IMG/VR virus record: IMGVR_UViG_3300030099_006944
Span: 1 to 64,000 of that record
Source: a virus
Reading direction: 5' to 3' (one strand)
Length of the DNA stretch: 64,000 nucleotides
Each line of letters begins with the position of its first letter. Position 1 is the stretch's first letter. Shown here piece after piece: positions 40,779-49,289 of this stretch. The translations under genes and the position numbers were made by a program. Under the pieces are notes generated by a model that saw nothing but the letters and a program-made list of their open reading frames with translations, did no database searches and was not told the origin of the DNA.

Positions 40779-41661
40779 AGCTTTTGCAAAAAAAATGATT
40801 GAGATGGCTGAGAAAGATGACAAGCTAGTTGTCTTGATAGGAGACATAAGTCACTATTTGTTAAAAGAATTTGAGGAGAAATTCCCAGATCGTTTTTATA
40901 ATGTGGGCATATGTGAACAATCAATGGTAGGTATGGCAGCAGGGTTAGCTATGGAAGGGTATAGGCCCGTTATACACACGATTGCGCCATTCTGTGTGGA
41001 AAGAGCCTATGAACAAATCAAAGTGGATTTATGCTACCAAAACGTGGACGTAACGATAGTGTCTGTTGGTGGTTCCTTTGACTATGCTCACTTGGGGTGT
41101 ACCCATCATTGTTATTCTGATATCGCAATTTTACGACCTTTGCCCAATATTGAAATATTTTGTCCGGGCAATTCAAAAGAATTTGGAACTTTGTTTGAGG
41201 ACTCATGGTCTAACGGAAAACCGAAGTATTTTAAATTAATTAAGGATGAACACAAAAAAGAACTTGACATCCTTCCTTATGAGTGTTATATTATGAATAG
41301 TGGAAATTTACAAAATCCAATAATCTTCACATCTGGACATTTATTGGATCTAGCCACAGAGGTAATAAACCATACAGTTGTTTATTGTCCAACAATAGAA
41401 CCTATGTCATTAGCTGCAAAGATGAAAATACAGAACTTATTAAGAATACAAAACAAATGTGTAACGCTAGAAGAGAACTCTTCTATTGGATGCCTAGCAG
41501 ATAAAATTTTTGATATAGCTTCTGATGGCAGTTGCCCCATTACTATGAAGAAAGTCGGCATACCTAGAAAATTTTGCACGAGTTACGGAAAAGCTTCCGA
41601 TCACAGAAAGGAAGTTGGAATTACACTCGAAAAACTATTGGAGTCTGTACGTGCACTATAA
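40771..41661 (+). CDS. Transketolase C-terminal subunit, 296 aa
   Basis: RKAFAKKMIEMAEKDDKLVV, GDISHYLLKEFEEKFPDRFYNVGICEQSMVGMAAGLAMEG (E-containing TPP-activating segment) and a C-terminal domain VTLEENSSIGCLADKI give a complete partner for the N-terminal subunit. It overlaps that gene by eight bases, which fits a 1:1 complex. Confidence 0.85.
   Translation: MRKAFAKKMIEMAEKDDKLVVLIGDISHYLLKEFEEKFPDRFYNVGICEQSMVGMAAGLAMEGYRPVIHTIAPFCVERAYEQIKVDLCYQNVDVTIVSVGGSFDYAHLGCTHHCYSDIAILRPLPNIEIFCPGNSKEFGTLFEDSWSNGKPKYFKLIKDEHKKELDILPYECYIMNSGNLQNPIIFTSGHLLDLATEVINHTVVYCPTIEPMSLAAKMKIQNLLRIQNKCVTLEENSSIGCLADKIFDIASDGSCPITMKKVGIPRKFCTSYGKASDHRKEVGITLEKLLESVRAL
41264..41292 (+). promoter_or_regulatory. 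Intragenic sigma70-type promoter in the transketolase C-subunit gene
   Basis: TTGACA (41264-41269), exactly 17 bp, then TGT-TATATT (41287-41292), the same pattern as the promoters at 32264 and 33772. It could drive the epimerase and later genes. Chance occurrence is possible. Confidence 0.5.
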
Positions 41662-42709
41662 CTTATCAGTAATAACAGAAGAATGTCGCGAATTGACTAA
41701 AAGAGTTGATTACAAGAAATTTCGAAAGAGAACTATATTGATTACCGGCGCTAATGGTTTAATTGGTGGTTTTCTAGCGGATTTTTTCTGTTATTTAAAT
41801 GATAAACATGATTTGGGTATAAAGATACATTTGACTTCTTACAGTAACTTAACCAACGTTATCAGAATAAGACACCTTCTACACAGAAGTGATCTGGAAT
41901 ATTTTTCATGGGATTGTTCCAATTCTGTTAGCCCATTTGTTCTACCAAAGAAAATTGACTATTGTTTCTTTTGCTCAGGCTACGGACAGCCGTCTAAATT
42001 TTTGAAGAACAATATAAAGACTAGTCTGATAAATGTCGTTGGGGTAGATTCTTTATTGAGTTGGATGTTGCAACATGGCGGCGGTAATTTTCTGTTTCTG
42101 AGTACTAGTGAAATATACGGCAATCCTCCGGAGACCATGATACCCACACCAGAAACATATGGTGGCTTATATGACCTAAGTAACAATAGAGCCGCGTACA
42201 AGGTTTCTAAGTGCCTAGGTGAGGTTATATGTAAAGAATATAATCGCGATGAAACCATGAATGTTAAAATAGCTCGCGTTGCTTTGACCTATGGCCCGGG
42301 AACACTGCTAAATGATAACCGTGTTTTGCAAGAATTTATTTTTAAAGCCCGAAAGGGGATGGTAAGAATGCTGGATGGCGGAGAGTCATTGAGAAATTAT
42401 TTATATTTGACAGACTCGGCTGAGTTGTTGATCAATATATTGTTTGGAAAAGAGATGGTATACAATGTTGGGGGAGATACGGAAGAAATATCTATCCTTA
42501 ATTTAGCCAATATGATATCGAAAAATTTCGGAGCCAAGGTCGTTCCGGGCAAGTCAAAACTGGATTCTGTAAAATCAGCACCGAAAGGCGTTAGTTTAGA
42601 TATGACAAGAGCCCGAAAAGAATTTAAGACTTTCGGACATAATTTGACCGGATTAGATAAGGGAATAAAGCAAGTTATACGATGGTATAATTTCGAGGAT
42701 AAAGAATGA
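41651..42709 (+). CDS. NAD-dependent epimerase/dehydratase, 352 aa
   Basis: Rossmann motif TILITGANGLIGGFLADF (GxxGxxG), STSEIYGNPPE and YKVSK (the catalytic YxxxK), and a GGESLRNYLYLTD stretch typical of UDP-/dTDP-sugar dehydratases and epimerases. The substrate cannot be predicted. GTG 41651 is chosen over TTG 41615 because TTGGAG lies seven bases upstream of it. Confidence 0.8.
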   Translation: MHYNLSVITEECRELTKRVDYKKFRKRTILITGANGLIGGFLADFFCYLNDKHDLGIKIHLTSYSNLTNVIRIRHLLHRSDLEYFSWDCSNSVSPFVLPKKIDYCFFCSGYGQPSKFLKNNIKTSLINVVGVDSLLSWMLQHGGGNFLFLSTSEIYGNPPETMIPTPETYGGLYDLSNNRAAYKVSKCLGEVICKEYNRDETMNVKIARVALTYGPGTLLNDNRVLQEFIFKARKGMVRMLDGGESLRNYLYLTDSAELLINILFGKEMVYNVGGDTEEISILNLANMISKNFGAKVVPGKSKLDSVKSAPKGVSLDMTRARKEFKTFGHNLTGLDKGIKQVIRWYNFEDKE

Positions 42710-43632
42710 AAAAAACTATCACAATAAAAGACTTTACAGACGCAATCGGAGAAGACCTCACCGAGTTGGTCAAAGAGAAGATAAACGAATGTCAATTTAC
42801 TTATAATGAATTATCTAAAAACGAAAGAGATAGCTTGATACTGTTGATAGTCGATTTTCTTCTAGAAGATATGTTCGTAAAGAAAGCAGGTCCCCACAGG
42901 ATTAATGATTGGATAAAAGGCTGGGGAGAAAACTGCACAGAGTTTTCAGATACAGGAGATTTCAATTCTCTTGTTCCAAAATATTTTGGAAAACACCCTT
43001 ATGTAAGATGGCAAGGTCAATGGTTAAAGCCGGTTGATAATGATTTTGAATACAATATGGTTCGAATATTGCAATATTGGTTGTTTGAAAAATTCTTTGC
43101 CTCATGTGATAATATCTATGAGTTCGGCTGCGGCACTGGTCATAACCTATTTCGTGCACAAGAAGTCAATCCATCAGCCAGTGTTACAGGTTTAGATTGG
43201 GCATCGAGTTCCCAGAATACTTTGGAGCAAATTAATAAGATTTATGGTTTTAATTTTTCCGGTCATAATTTTGATTTTTACAACGTCGACAACGATTTTG
43301 TATTGGGAGATAATTCCGGAGTATACACCTTCGCTGCACTGGAACAGATTGGAAACAAGTATGAAGATTTCGTGCAATATTTGATTCGGAATAACCCGCG
43401 GGTGTGTATACATATCGAACCGATAGCGGAGTGTCTAGACAAGAGTGAATTGTGCGATTACCTCAGTATAAAGTACTTTGAGAAAAGAAAGTATCTAAGT
43501 GGGTTTGCAGATTATTTAACCGGTTTAGCATCGGAAAATAAGATAGAGATTTTATATGAAAAAAGAAGTTTTGTGGGTAGCGTTTTTATTAATGGATATT
43601 CTATAATTGCATGGAGAGTTAAAAATGCCTGA
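42706..43632 (+). CDS. SAM-dependent methyltransferase, 308 aa
   Basis: The N-terminal 120 residues are a helical domain. YEFGCGTGHNLFRAQEV is motif I of class I methyltransferases, and GLDWASSSQ follows at the position of the acidic ribose-binding residue. It is probably a sugar methyltransferase given the island. Confidence 0.7.
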   Translation: MKKTITIKDFTDAIGEDLTELVKEKINECQFTYNELSKNERDSLILLIVDFLLEDMFVKKAGPHRINDWIKGWGENCTEFSDTGDFNSLVPKYFGKHPYVRWQGQWLKPVDNDFEYNMVRILQYWLFEKFFASCDNIYEFGCGTGHNLFRAQEVNPSASVTGLDWASSSQNTLEQINKIYGFNFSGHNFDFYNVDNDFVLGDNSGVYTFAALEQIGNKYEDFVQYLIRNNPRVCIHIEPIAECLDKSELCDYLSIKYFEKRKYLSGFADYLTGLASENKIEILYEKRSFVGSVFINGYSIIAWRVKNA

Positions 43633-44044
43633 GAAAATTTATTCCAAAGTAAAAGATGGCTTGTTGTTATTGGCAATTAACAGGAGATCCGAAATATGCA
43701 CAGACAGGATTGATCTGTGTCCAGAAGACCAGTTGTTACAAATTTCCACAAAAGCCCTTTCAAAGGATACGACGTTTCGTCCGCATAAACATAATGTTCT
43801 GCGACGCGAGACGTTTACAACAAATGAAGCTTGGATAATCCTCAAAGGATCTGTAGAAGCAAAGTTTTGGGATGTCGATGACAATTTGATACTTAAAACT
43901 GTTTTGGAAGAGGGGGATTGCGCTGTTGTGTTCCACGCCGGTCATGGTTTCAGCGTACTAGAAGAAGGAACAATATTATACGAAGTAAAAAATGGCCCAT
44001 ATTACGGTCAATTAAAAGATAAAACATTCATTGAAGGAGAATAG
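43625..44044 (+). CDS. Cupin-fold protein (WbuC-like), 139 aa
   Basis: Residues about 50-115 form a cupin core (RPHKHNVLRRETFTTNEAWIILKGSVEA, LKTVLEEGDCAVVFHAGHGFSVLEEGT) with the metal-ligand His pair and a second His. Similar proteins accompany O-antigen and exopolysaccharide sugar genes. Start ATG 43625 (GGAGAG upstream) is chosen over an upstream TTG. Confidence 0.65.
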   Translation: MPEKIYSKVKDGLLLLAINRRSEICTDRIDLCPEDQLLQISTKALSKDTTFRPHKHNVLRRETFTTNEAWIILKGSVEAKFWDVDDNLILKTVLEEGDCAVVFHAGHGFSVLEEGTILYEVKNGPYYGQLKDKTFIEGE

Positions 44045-44046
44045 TA

Positions 44047-45015
44047 ATGAAGAAAAGAGCATTGATTACCGGTATTGGAGGTCAAGACGGCAGCTACCTA
44101 TCAGAACATCTTCTGGACTTGGGATACGAAGTCCATGGAGTTATTCGTAGGCACTCGGTAGCGGAAAACCAAGACTCGCGGATTAATAAAATTACAGGAG
44201 ATATCAATACATATTACGGTGATCTTTTGGATTACCCATCACTACAGAGAATAGTTTCACATGTAAATCCAGATGAGATTTATAATCTTGCAGCTATGTC
44301 TCATGTTAGAATTAGTTTCGACGTTCCATCGTTCACGATTCAAACAAACGCATTGGGTGTGCTCAACATGTTGGAGGTGTATCGTAACACCTGTCCAAGG
44401 GCCAAATTTTACCAAGCTTCTTCATCAGAAATGTTTGGAAATTCAGTGGATGAAGACGGGTCTCAGAGATTAACAACACCAATGAACCCTGTTAGTCCAT
44501 ATGGATGTGCAAAGGTTATGGGTTACAATCTTGTACGACATTATAGAAACGCCTATAAACTACATGCATGTAACGGAATCTTGTTTAATCACGAGTCTCC
44601 CCGTCGCGGTTCAAACTTTGTTACTAACAAGGTTGTCAAAACAGCAGTAGAGATCAAAAAAGGCTTAAAGAATCAATTGGAACTTGGAAACTTGGACTCA
44701 TCACGTGACTGGGGTCATTCGTATGACTATGTTCGAGCAATGCATATGATCGTGAATCACCACGAACCAGATGAATTTATTGTAGCTACTGGTCGTACCC
44801 ATACTGTTAGAGATCTGTGTCGATACACCTTTAATGCATTGGGTATGAACTATGAAGACTACGTCGTACAGAACCCTAAGTTTATGCGACCGGAAGAATT
44901 AAAATATCTCCGCGGAGATTCTACTAAGGTTAGAGAAGTATTAGGTTGGCAACCAAAGTACACTTTTGAATCCATGATTGATGAAATGATTGCAACTTGG
45001 ATGGAGAGAATTTAA
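44047..45015 (+). CDS. gmd: GDP-mannose 4,6-dehydratase, 322 aa
   Basis: ALITGIGGQDGSYLSEHLL (GxxGxxG with the family-specific QDGSYL), VIRRHS, DxxDYPSL, YNLAAMSHV, YQASSSEMFG, SPYGCAKVMGYNL (YxxxK) and LFNHESPRRGSNFVTNK are all characteristic of Gmd. It converts GDP-mannose to GDP-4-keto-6-deoxymannose, the precursor of GDP-fucose and GDP-rhamnose. Length is slightly short of the usual 345-370. A dedicated GDP-fucose synthase was not seen, so the product's fate depends on the epimerase at 41651 or the host. Confidence 0.9.
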   Translation: MKKRALITGIGGQDGSYLSEHLLDLGYEVHGVIRRHSVAENQDSRINKITGDINTYYGDLLDYPSLQRIVSHVNPDEIYNLAAMSHVRISFDVPSFTIQTNALGVLNMLEVYRNTCPRAKFYQASSSEMFGNSVDEDGSQRLTTPMNPVSPYGCAKVMGYNLVRHYRNAYKLHACNGILFNHESPRRGSNFVTNKVVKTAVEIKKGLKNQLELGNLDSSRDWGHSYDYVRAMHMIVNHHEPDEFIVATGRTHTVRDLCRYTFNALGMNYEDYVVQNPKFMRPEELKYLRGDSTKVREVLGWQPKYTFESMIDEMIATWMERI

Positions 45016-45230
45016 TGTTTGAAGTTGGTGATCTAGTGAAGTGGTATGAAATGTATGGAGACATACATATCGTAAAAGATTCCGGAATGGGAATCATTAT
45101 TTCTGCAACGGAGATCTCATACTTAGAACATTGTCAAGTTTTATATACAGTCTTCACTGCCAAGGCTGGATCCACGCTCATATTAGAAGAGCATTGTCTA
45201 GAAAAATTAAATGAGGAAACATTATTATGA
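45015..45230 (+). CDS. GDLV-family mini-protein, 71 aa
   Basis: MFEVGDLVKWYEMYG, MGIIISATE and a late EEHCLEKL segment. It starts at the last base of the gmd stop (TAATG). It lies far from the other members and is a useful link showing the family is dispersed. Confidence 0.6.
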   Translation: MFEVGDLVKWYEMYGDIHIVKDSGMGIIISATEISYLEHCQVLYTVFTAKAGSTLILEEHCLEKLNEETLL

Positions 45231-45430
45231 ACTATAAATTATCAAACCAAGCCGTTGGAGCAATTATGATGGCGCTCCAAAAATCATTAATGGAACAAAC
45301 TGATATAGTACCAGTAATCAAAGGGTTCGATATACAGATCGATGATTCTGGTCAACTACTGGTCGTGAACCCTCCTGTTGTCGAAACCAGTGACACAGAC
45401 AAAGTAGATATTGAAACGAGCGTTCAATAA
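45227..45430 (+). CDS. Hypothetical protein, 67 aa
   Basis: Not recognised. It has an N-terminal helix (AVGAIMMALQKSLMEQ) followed by a FDIQIDDSGQLLVV strand pair and an acidic tail. It overlaps both neighbours. The pattern is common in small phage proteins near late-gene regulators. Confidence 0.5.
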   Translation: MNYKLSNQAVGAIMMALQKSLMEQTDIVPVIKGFDIQIDDSGQLLVVNPPVVETSDTDKVDIETSVQ

Positions 45431-45693
45431 TGCCGAAATATATTTACCAATGTGAAACTTGCTCCGGTCATTTTGAAATCTATCATGGTATGACCGAGAG
45501 TGAAGATTACTGTCCCCAGTGCGAATCAGAACACTTTCATAGAGTGCCGCAAATGCCCTTTATTAAGCGTTCTGAGGAGCCAAAGGGTGGTAAGGTAGGT
45601 GAAGAAACAAAAGCTGCTATCGAGGCAAATAGAGAGCTTCTAAAAGATATGAAAAAAGAAGTTCTGAGGGATTATTATAGAGATGACAATTGA
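45430..45693 (+). CDS. FmdB-type zinc-ribbon protein, 87 aa
   Basis: MPKYIYQCETCSGHFEIYHGM with CETC and CPQC pairs is the FmdB/CxxC zinc-ribbon family, followed by a charged helix. It is commonly found as a small regulator-like protein in phages. Its role is not known. Confidence 0.7.
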   Translation: MPKYIYQCETCSGHFEIYHGMTESEDYCPQCESEHFHRVPQMPFIKRSEEPKGGKVGEETKAAIEANRELLKDMKKEVLRDYYRDDN

Positions 45694-46063
45694 AACATGG
45701 CTCATAATCGCTCTGGTGTTTTCAGTGGCGACCAATATATTTTTAGTCTGGTTTTCTCGTTTGCAAAGCGTAAAGTTAACGTACGTCGCGACAAACATTG
45801 GAGATCTAATAGATATGTTGGTTGGCTATCGAGAACATTTGAGAAAAGTATATGGAATGGAAATGTTTTATGGAGACGAAACATTAGGTAACCTAATGGA
45901 TCATACACGTGCGCTCATAGAAATAATCGATCAAGAATATCAAGATATAACAGTAATATCTGAACCAATAGAATTACAAGAGACAGAAGAATATGAAGAA
46001 AACGAAGAAGAAGTCGAAGTCAAAGATGTACTTTACGCAGGAACACGAAGACGCGATTCTTAA
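45683..46063 (+). CDS. Membrane-anchored hypothetical protein, 126 aa
   Basis: One transmembrane helix at residues 5-26 (TWLIIALVFSVATNIFLVWF), then a helical soluble domain and an acidic Glu-rich tail. It overlaps the sigma factor gene by 71 bases, an unusually long overlap, in which the tail codons double as that gene's start. Confidence 0.5.
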   Translation: MTIETWLIIALVFSVATNIFLVWFSRLQSVKLTYVATNIGDLIDMLVGYREHLRKVYGMEMFYGDETLGNLMDHTRALIEIIDQEYQDITVISEPIELQETEEYEENEEEVEVKDVLYAGTRRRDS

Positions 46064-46685
46064 ATATTGTACAACAGATGACAGAGCAGAGAAAGAAAGA
46101 CTTTACGAAAACTTAATACAACCAGCCTTTAATCAGATGGTCGACAAGATTGTGTTTTCATATAAGTTCACTTCTTTACCAAACATTGATGAATTACGAA
46201 TGGAATGTAAGGTGTGGTTAACAACGATCTTGGATAAGTACGATCCAAATCGCGGTTCAAAAGCTTTTTCGTATTTTAGCGTCATCACTAAGAACTGGTT
46301 TATACACAAAGTGAAAAGGAACACCAAGAGGCTTCAACGTGAAGTGCCTTATGAAGACGCCGAACTGGAAGTTGAATCTACATTTGTGGATCCCGGAGAC
46401 CAATATTACCAAGAGCGCGTCAAGAAAGAATTTTGGCAAAATCTTTGGGGAGAAATAGAATCTTGGGAAGTTGATTACGAGAAGGAATCCGAGAAGAAAG
46501 TATACGAGGCTGTTAAGATAATTTTGTCTTCTGTTGATGAGATAGAGATTTTTAATAAAAAAGCTGTTTATTTATATCTCCGAGAAATAACCGGTATGAA
46601 CACAAAACAAATAGTGACCCAACTAAACAAGATGAGAACCAGATATCGCGATTTTAAAAAAGACTGGGACGATGGGAAAATTTAA
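45993..46685 (+). CDS. 55: gp55-like late sigma factor, 230 aa
   Basis: The segment LRMECKVWLTTILDKYDPNRGSKAFSYFSVITKNWFIHKVKR (about residues 69-110) matches sigma70 region 2 (2.2-2.4), as in T4-type gp55. There is no region 4. In T4, gp55 directs host RNA polymerase to TATAAATA late promoters together with the sliding clamp. ATG 45993 is used; ATG 46026 (MYFTQEHED) is an alternative that would shorten the overlap. Confidence 0.7.
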   Translation: MKKTKKKSKSKMYFTQEHEDAILKYCTTDDRAEKERLYENLIQPAFNQMVDKIVFSYKFTSLPNIDELRMECKVWLTTILDKYDPNRGSKAFSYFSVITKNWFIHKVKRNTKRLQREVPYEDAELEVESTFVDPGDQYYQERVKKEFWQNLWGEIESWEVDYEKESEKKVYEAVKIILSSVDEIEIFNKKAVYLYLREITGMNTKQIVTQLNKMRTRYRDFKKDWDDGKI

Positions 46686-46704
46686 GTAATTTCTAATTAT
46701 TCAT

Positions 46705-46992
46705 ATGAAGAGTAAAAAACACATAGAAAAGGCGATTAAAAATATAGAGGACGACCGAGAAATAACTCGCGAGTTGTTAGATGATGCGATTAAATGGCTA
46801 GCTGTTGACGATGCAAGGCACAAAGAGATAGGATTGACTCTTGCGAAATATGTGGAAACATTACAAAGATCAAACGAACAGTTGGTTAAGTTATGTGGCT
46901 TAATGTCAAAGCAGGAATCATCTGATGAACTCACTGATAAAGATTTCGCTCAAATCTTTGATCAAATTCAAAAATCGGAGGAGGACGAGTAG
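46705..46992 (+). CDS. Hypothetical helical protein, 95 aa
   Basis: Helical (ELLDDAIKWLAVDDARHKEIG, YVETLQRSNEQLVKLCGLM) with an acidic tail. Its position directly after the late sigma factor suggests a late-transcription or packaging role, but no motif supports this. It overlaps the next gene's GTG start. Confidence 0.5.
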   Translation: MKSKKHIEKAIKNIEDDREITRELLDDAIKWLAVDDARHKEIGLTLAKYVETLQRSNEQLVKLCGLMSKQESSDELTDKDFAQIFDQIQKSEEDE

Positions 46993-48269
46993 TGCCAAAA
47001 GTAGGTAAATCATTTGTTAACACCAACTTTCATAGTTTATTCAATAATTCAGATTCTGATTATTTTGATTATACTATGGCTAATATCCAAGATGCTTTTT
47101 TCAAAACATCGATGAACACCGCAACAGAGGGAAAGTTTAGAGCTATCGTTCTGTCTGGTCTTTTTAGCCCGGGAGAGAATACTGGGTTTTCTCATGAGTG
47201 GACAGATGCTAGAAAAGTTGTAAGAACAGATGGTCAATTTTTTCAATGCATTGTTAGGCCTTTGGGGGTGACTGATGGGGTTATATTGCCTGACCCATGT
47301 GCTCCCAATCTAGACATACAGACTAGGAGAAAATTGATAGAGATGCACCCGTGGGCCACATCAGAATGGTCCATCGAAGCAACCGGTCAAGAATTTCCAC
47401 AATTGTATCCGGGCCAAGTTATAACTTGTTATTATGAAACTGGTACAATTGGAGATTCAACATATTCAGAATTAAAATTTGAGAACCCTACCATCGGAGG
47501 CAGTTCGAGTCCAATTAATGGACTGTGCTTGGCGGCGTTTCAGATAGACGCCTCCGCCTTTACAGGAGAAGATTATCAAGGTATTTTTTCTGGTACTAAT
47601 GCTCCAACATTAAATGACATTGGATCTGACATGGGTGACTACGAATCGGATATAGGCGCGAGTGATCTTACCGGTACAGACGATGAACACAAAAACAACG
47701 AAGTGTGGCCTCTTTATGATAGTGATTCAACGATAAAAAACAAGGCGCAACATGCTCAATATTTTGCTACTATGCATCCCACTTTTGTGAAATTTTGTAA
47801 AGCCATAATATATGATATACATAAAGTTTTAGGCGGCTGGGTTAATATTAATTCTGGTTTTCGCACAATAGCAGAGCAAGACGCAATGCGCGCAAAGTGG
47901 GACAAATGGAATGCTGAAGGAAGAGTGGGTCCCAAACCGTATGTTGTAAGACCAGTCGCAGGAGGCGATAGCAAACACAACTATGCAACTGCTATGGATT
48001 TCAATGTTTGGATTGGGTCCAAGATGTATAGAGGCGCAACATCGAAAGAAGAATGGATAAATAGCGGGGTTCCTACAATTATAGAGCATTATGGAATGCA
48101 ATGGGGCGGTCACTTCAAAAGTGGTTATGATCCCATCCATCTTCACATGGAAATAAAGAAATCATCCAAAGACGCAATCAAAGCAGCCACCGGAGACATA
48201 GTTTCTCGTACAGAGGCAATCGAGAAAATAAAAGACATCGCATTAGAGTGGAAAGCAACGGGTTATTGA
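46992..48269 (+). CDS. Baseplate protein with C-terminal M15 peptidase (cell-wall hydrolase), 425 aa
   Basis: The N-terminal half is beta-rich and resembles an OB-fold baseplate/spike region (FRAIVLSGLFSPGENTG, QVITCYYETG). The C-terminal domain (about 275-400) has GGWVNINSGFRT, SKHNYATAMDFNV and PIHLHME, the HxxxxxxD and HxH ligands of the M15/VanY D-Ala-D-Ala or L-Ala-D-Glu peptidase family. The virion probably carries this to cut peptidoglycan during entry, a job done in T4 by gp5 lysozyme. GTG start. Confidence 0.75.
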   Translation: MPKVGKSFVNTNFHSLFNNSDSDYFDYTMANIQDAFFKTSMNTATEGKFRAIVLSGLFSPGENTGFSHEWTDARKVVRTDGQFFQCIVRPLGVTDGVILPDPCAPNLDIQTRRKLIEMHPWATSEWSIEATGQEFPQLYPGQVITCYYETGTIGDSTYSELKFENPTIGGSSSPINGLCLAAFQIDASAFTGEDYQGIFSGTNAPTLNDIGSDMGDYESDIGASDLTGTDDEHKNNEVWPLYDSDSTIKNKAQHAQYFATMHPTFVKFCKAIIYDIHKVLGGWVNINSGFRTIAEQDAMRAKWDKWNAEGRVGPKPYVVRPVAGGDSKHNYATAMDFNVWIGSKMYRGATSKEEWINSGVPTIIEHYGMQWGGHFKSGYDPIHLHMEIKKSSKDAIKAATGDIVSRTEAIEKIKDIALEWKATGY

Positions 48270-48270
48270 A

Positions 48271-49281
48271 ATGGCTAAGATTAAGAATGTTAACAAAAAA
48301 AATGTGGTCTCAAACCAACCCCTAGGGGAATATGCCCGAAGTGGAATTAGACATGGTATTGCGGGAACCGAAATAGATGAAGCGATCCCAACATACGAGA
48401 GTGCCCCTTCTGAAAAGATAATATCCGGAAAAAGCAACTCTATGATTGTTTTTGGTCGTGACAGACCGTCTGTACGAATGTCTGGCTATGGTGGTCGAGG
48501 AGGTACCCAATGTGCCAAGATTGATCTAGTTTGTGGTCTGGCATCTTCAATGACAGAAGACGGACCTCCCGGATCAGATACGGTTGTTAGTCCTAATTTT
48601 GCTCTCGACGCTAGCAGAATATATATATCACAAAGGTCGGATATAGATGCCTACATGGGTATTGCGTCCACTATGGATAGAGACGACAGTAAAGCATCCT
48701 CTGCTGTTGGTATCAAAGCTGATTGTGTTAGGATTTTTGGACGAAAGAATATAAAAATAGTAACCGGACACTCTAAGATGGAAGGTTTCGGGCCCGATGG
48801 TGAACTTACCGCCGCCGGCGGAATAAATGAGGTGCCGGGTACCATAACTTTTATAGCAGGAAACTCCGCCGAACCAGAGATGAAAGAAATGTTTTTGTAC
48901 GGTACAGACCCACGAAAACAAAAAGTACCTTTCGCTGTTAAAAAAATAAACCCTTTGGTCCGCGGAGATATGTTGCGAAAAGCCATTGAGGAACTTATGG
49001 ATGTGATGAGCGAACACTTGCAGTATACAAATCAATTGGCCCAAGAATTAGCATTCTTAGGAACAGCATATGCTGCTGGTCAACCAATCCTGCCCGGCGC
49101 GCCACCCATACCATTGCCTCCCTTGACAACAGCACCAGTTGGCCAAAAAGTAGCAGGAAAATGTACAGCCATGATAGGTGCTCTACCAATGTTAGATGTA
49201 AAAATGAATTGGTTTCGGCAAAATTTTCTTACAAAAACATCTCCACTCTATATTAATAGTAAGCATGTATTTACAACGTGA
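48271..49281 (+). CDS. Putative baseplate/tail-spike structural protein, 336 aa
   Basis: Not recognised by enzyme motifs. It is beta-rich with glycine-containing strands (SVRMSGYGGRGGTQCAKIDLV, SAVGIKADCVRIFG). A Pro-rich linker (GQPILPGAPPIPLPPL) lies near residue 275. The position between the M15 baseplate gene and the giant gene suggests a baseplate role. Confidence 0.5.
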   Translation: MAKIKNVNKKNVVSNQPLGEYARSGIRHGIAGTEIDEAIPTYESAPSEKIISGKSNSMIVFGRDRPSVRMSGYGGRGGTQCAKIDLVCGLASSMTEDGPPGSDTVVSPNFALDASRIYISQRSDIDAYMGIASTMDRDDSKASSAVGIKADCVRIFGRKNIKIVTGHSKMEGFGPDGELTAAGGINEVPGTITFIAGNSAEPEMKEMFLYGTDPRKQKVPFAVKKINPLVRGDMLRKAIEELMDVMSEHLQYTNQLAQELAFLGTAYAAGQPILPGAPPIPLPPLTTAPVGQKVAGKCTAMIGALPMLDVKMNWFRQNFLTKTSPLYINSKHVFTT

Positions 49282-49289
49282 GGTAAACA

